Positions 32,935 to 33,446 of a stretch of DNA of 33,446 nucleotides are shown here, one piece after another. The translations under genes and the position numbers were made by a program. Under the pieces are notes generated by a model. It was not told the origin of the DNA. It worked only from the letters and a program-made list of their open reading frames with translations, and ran no database searches. Origin of the DNA: an uncultured Eubacteriales bacterium. GTDB taxonomy: Bacteria; Bacillota; Clostridia; Peptostreptococcales; Anaerovoracaceae. Location of the stretch: the NCBI GenBank assembly GCA_910585135.1, contig CAJUEB010000002.1, forward strand, positions 1 to 33,446, read 5' to 3'. How positions within the stretch are numbered: position 1 is the stretch's first letter; every line of letters starts with the position of its first letter.

Positions 32935-33446
32935 TTACGTTACCGGGTTGCCGTCCTCAGCCAATGTCGTCATAAATTCAAGGTGTTCTTTCCCATCGAC
33001 GACATTGTCGGCAAACATGATCATGCCCTTTGATTCCAGGCCGCGCAGCTTCCTCGGTTTCAAATTTGCCACCACGAGTACCTTCTTGCCAACGCAGTCT
33101 TCCGGCTTAAAATGCTCCGCTACGCCTGAGATGATCTGGCGTTTTTCCGTTCCCATCTTCACTTGGAACACTAGCAGCTTATCGGCTTTCGGGTGCTTTT
33201 CCGCCGACAGGATCGTCCCTACCCTGAAATCGATTTTATCAAAATCATCGAACTGAATTTCCGGCTTTAATTCCAGCGGAATATTTGCTTCTTCATCGCC
33301 GCCCTTCATCGCTTCCAGTTCTGCAAGCTCCTTCTCGATATCCAGTCTTGGGAAAATAGCCGCGCCCTTCTTTACCTGTTCCCCTTGCATCATCTCAAAG
33401 GTAAACGCATCCTCCCAGGCAACATCGGCATACCATAAACCCAGCT
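32935..33446 (-). CDS. metG: Methionyl-tRNA synthetase, C-terminal part (cut by window edge)
   Basis: The open frame runs off the window edge, reading LGLWYADVAWEDAFTFE before the first Met at 33393. Residues visible are the end of the anticodon-binding part (KKGAAIFPRLD), then a tRNA-binding OB-fold domain: IDFRVGTILSAEKHPKADKLLVFQV, IISGVAEHFKPED and VVVANLKPRKLRGLESKGM. This fused C-terminal domain helps dimerisation and tRNA binding. The catalytic part lies outside. The 172-bp spacer to tatD holds nothing recognisable. Confidence 0.93.
   Translation of the reverse strand, partial: LGLWYADVAWEDAFTFEMMQGEQVKKGAAIFPRLDIEKELAELEAMKGGDEEANIPLELKPEIQFDDFDKIDFRVGTILSAEKHPKADKLLVFQVKMGTEKRQIISGVAEHFKPEDCVGKKVLVVANLKPRKLRGLESKGMIMFADNVVDGKEHLEFMTTLAEDGNPVT

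Overview
The window looks like a chromosomal segment of a spore-forming anaerobic Clostridia/Eubacteriales bacterium. The reasons are a SpoIIE-type sporulation phosphatase, a TM1266-type regulator associated with [FeFe]-hydrogenase, an ATP synthase c subunit with a Na+-type ligand set, subunits of a biotin-dependent decarboxylase, and a gene order close to the Firmicutes block metG - tatD - spoIIE - tilS - ftsH - coaX - dusB. Genus and species cannot be fixed from the sequence alone.

Positions 1-4472 (+ strand) are an AT-rich accessory cassette. It encodes a 5'-incomplete glycosyltransferase-2 / Rossmann-like / FkbM-methyltransferase fusion, a small radical SAM enzyme, and an aldo/keto-reductase-like protein with two 4Fe-4S motifs. 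It ends at a clear rho-independent terminator and probably modifies a surface glycan. This is the best candidate here for something undescribed.

Positions 4641-12437 (- strand) are a complete F1Fo ATP synthase operon (atpI-B-E-F-H-A-G-D-C) with a promoter in front of atpI. A TM1266-family gene follows atpC after a long spacer. Two spacers are unusually long, and the atpD-atpC spacer holds degenerate 34-bp tandem repeats.

Positions 12722-17206 (- strand) are an A24 prepilin peptidase, truA, comEB (dCMP deaminase), tagO/wecA-like and a MATE transporter. The last two genes overlap by more than 100 bp. An isolated + strand REC-Hpt protein (17381-18247) is divergent from the peptidase and convergent with dusB.

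Positions 18460-33446 (- strand) read, in transcription order: metG (cut by the window edge), tatD, spoIIE, tilS, ftsH, pucR-type regulator, glyA, carboxyltransferase (mmdA-like), OadG-like subunit, biotin carrier, coaX, dusB. The pucR-glyA-mmd module sits inside the otherwise conserved ftsH-coaX-dusB order. The decarboxylase subunits and the Na+-type c ring together suggest sodium-based energetics, but the integral-membrane decarboxylase beta subunit is not in this window.

No tRNA, rRNA, CRISPR array, insertion sequence or prophage was recognised.
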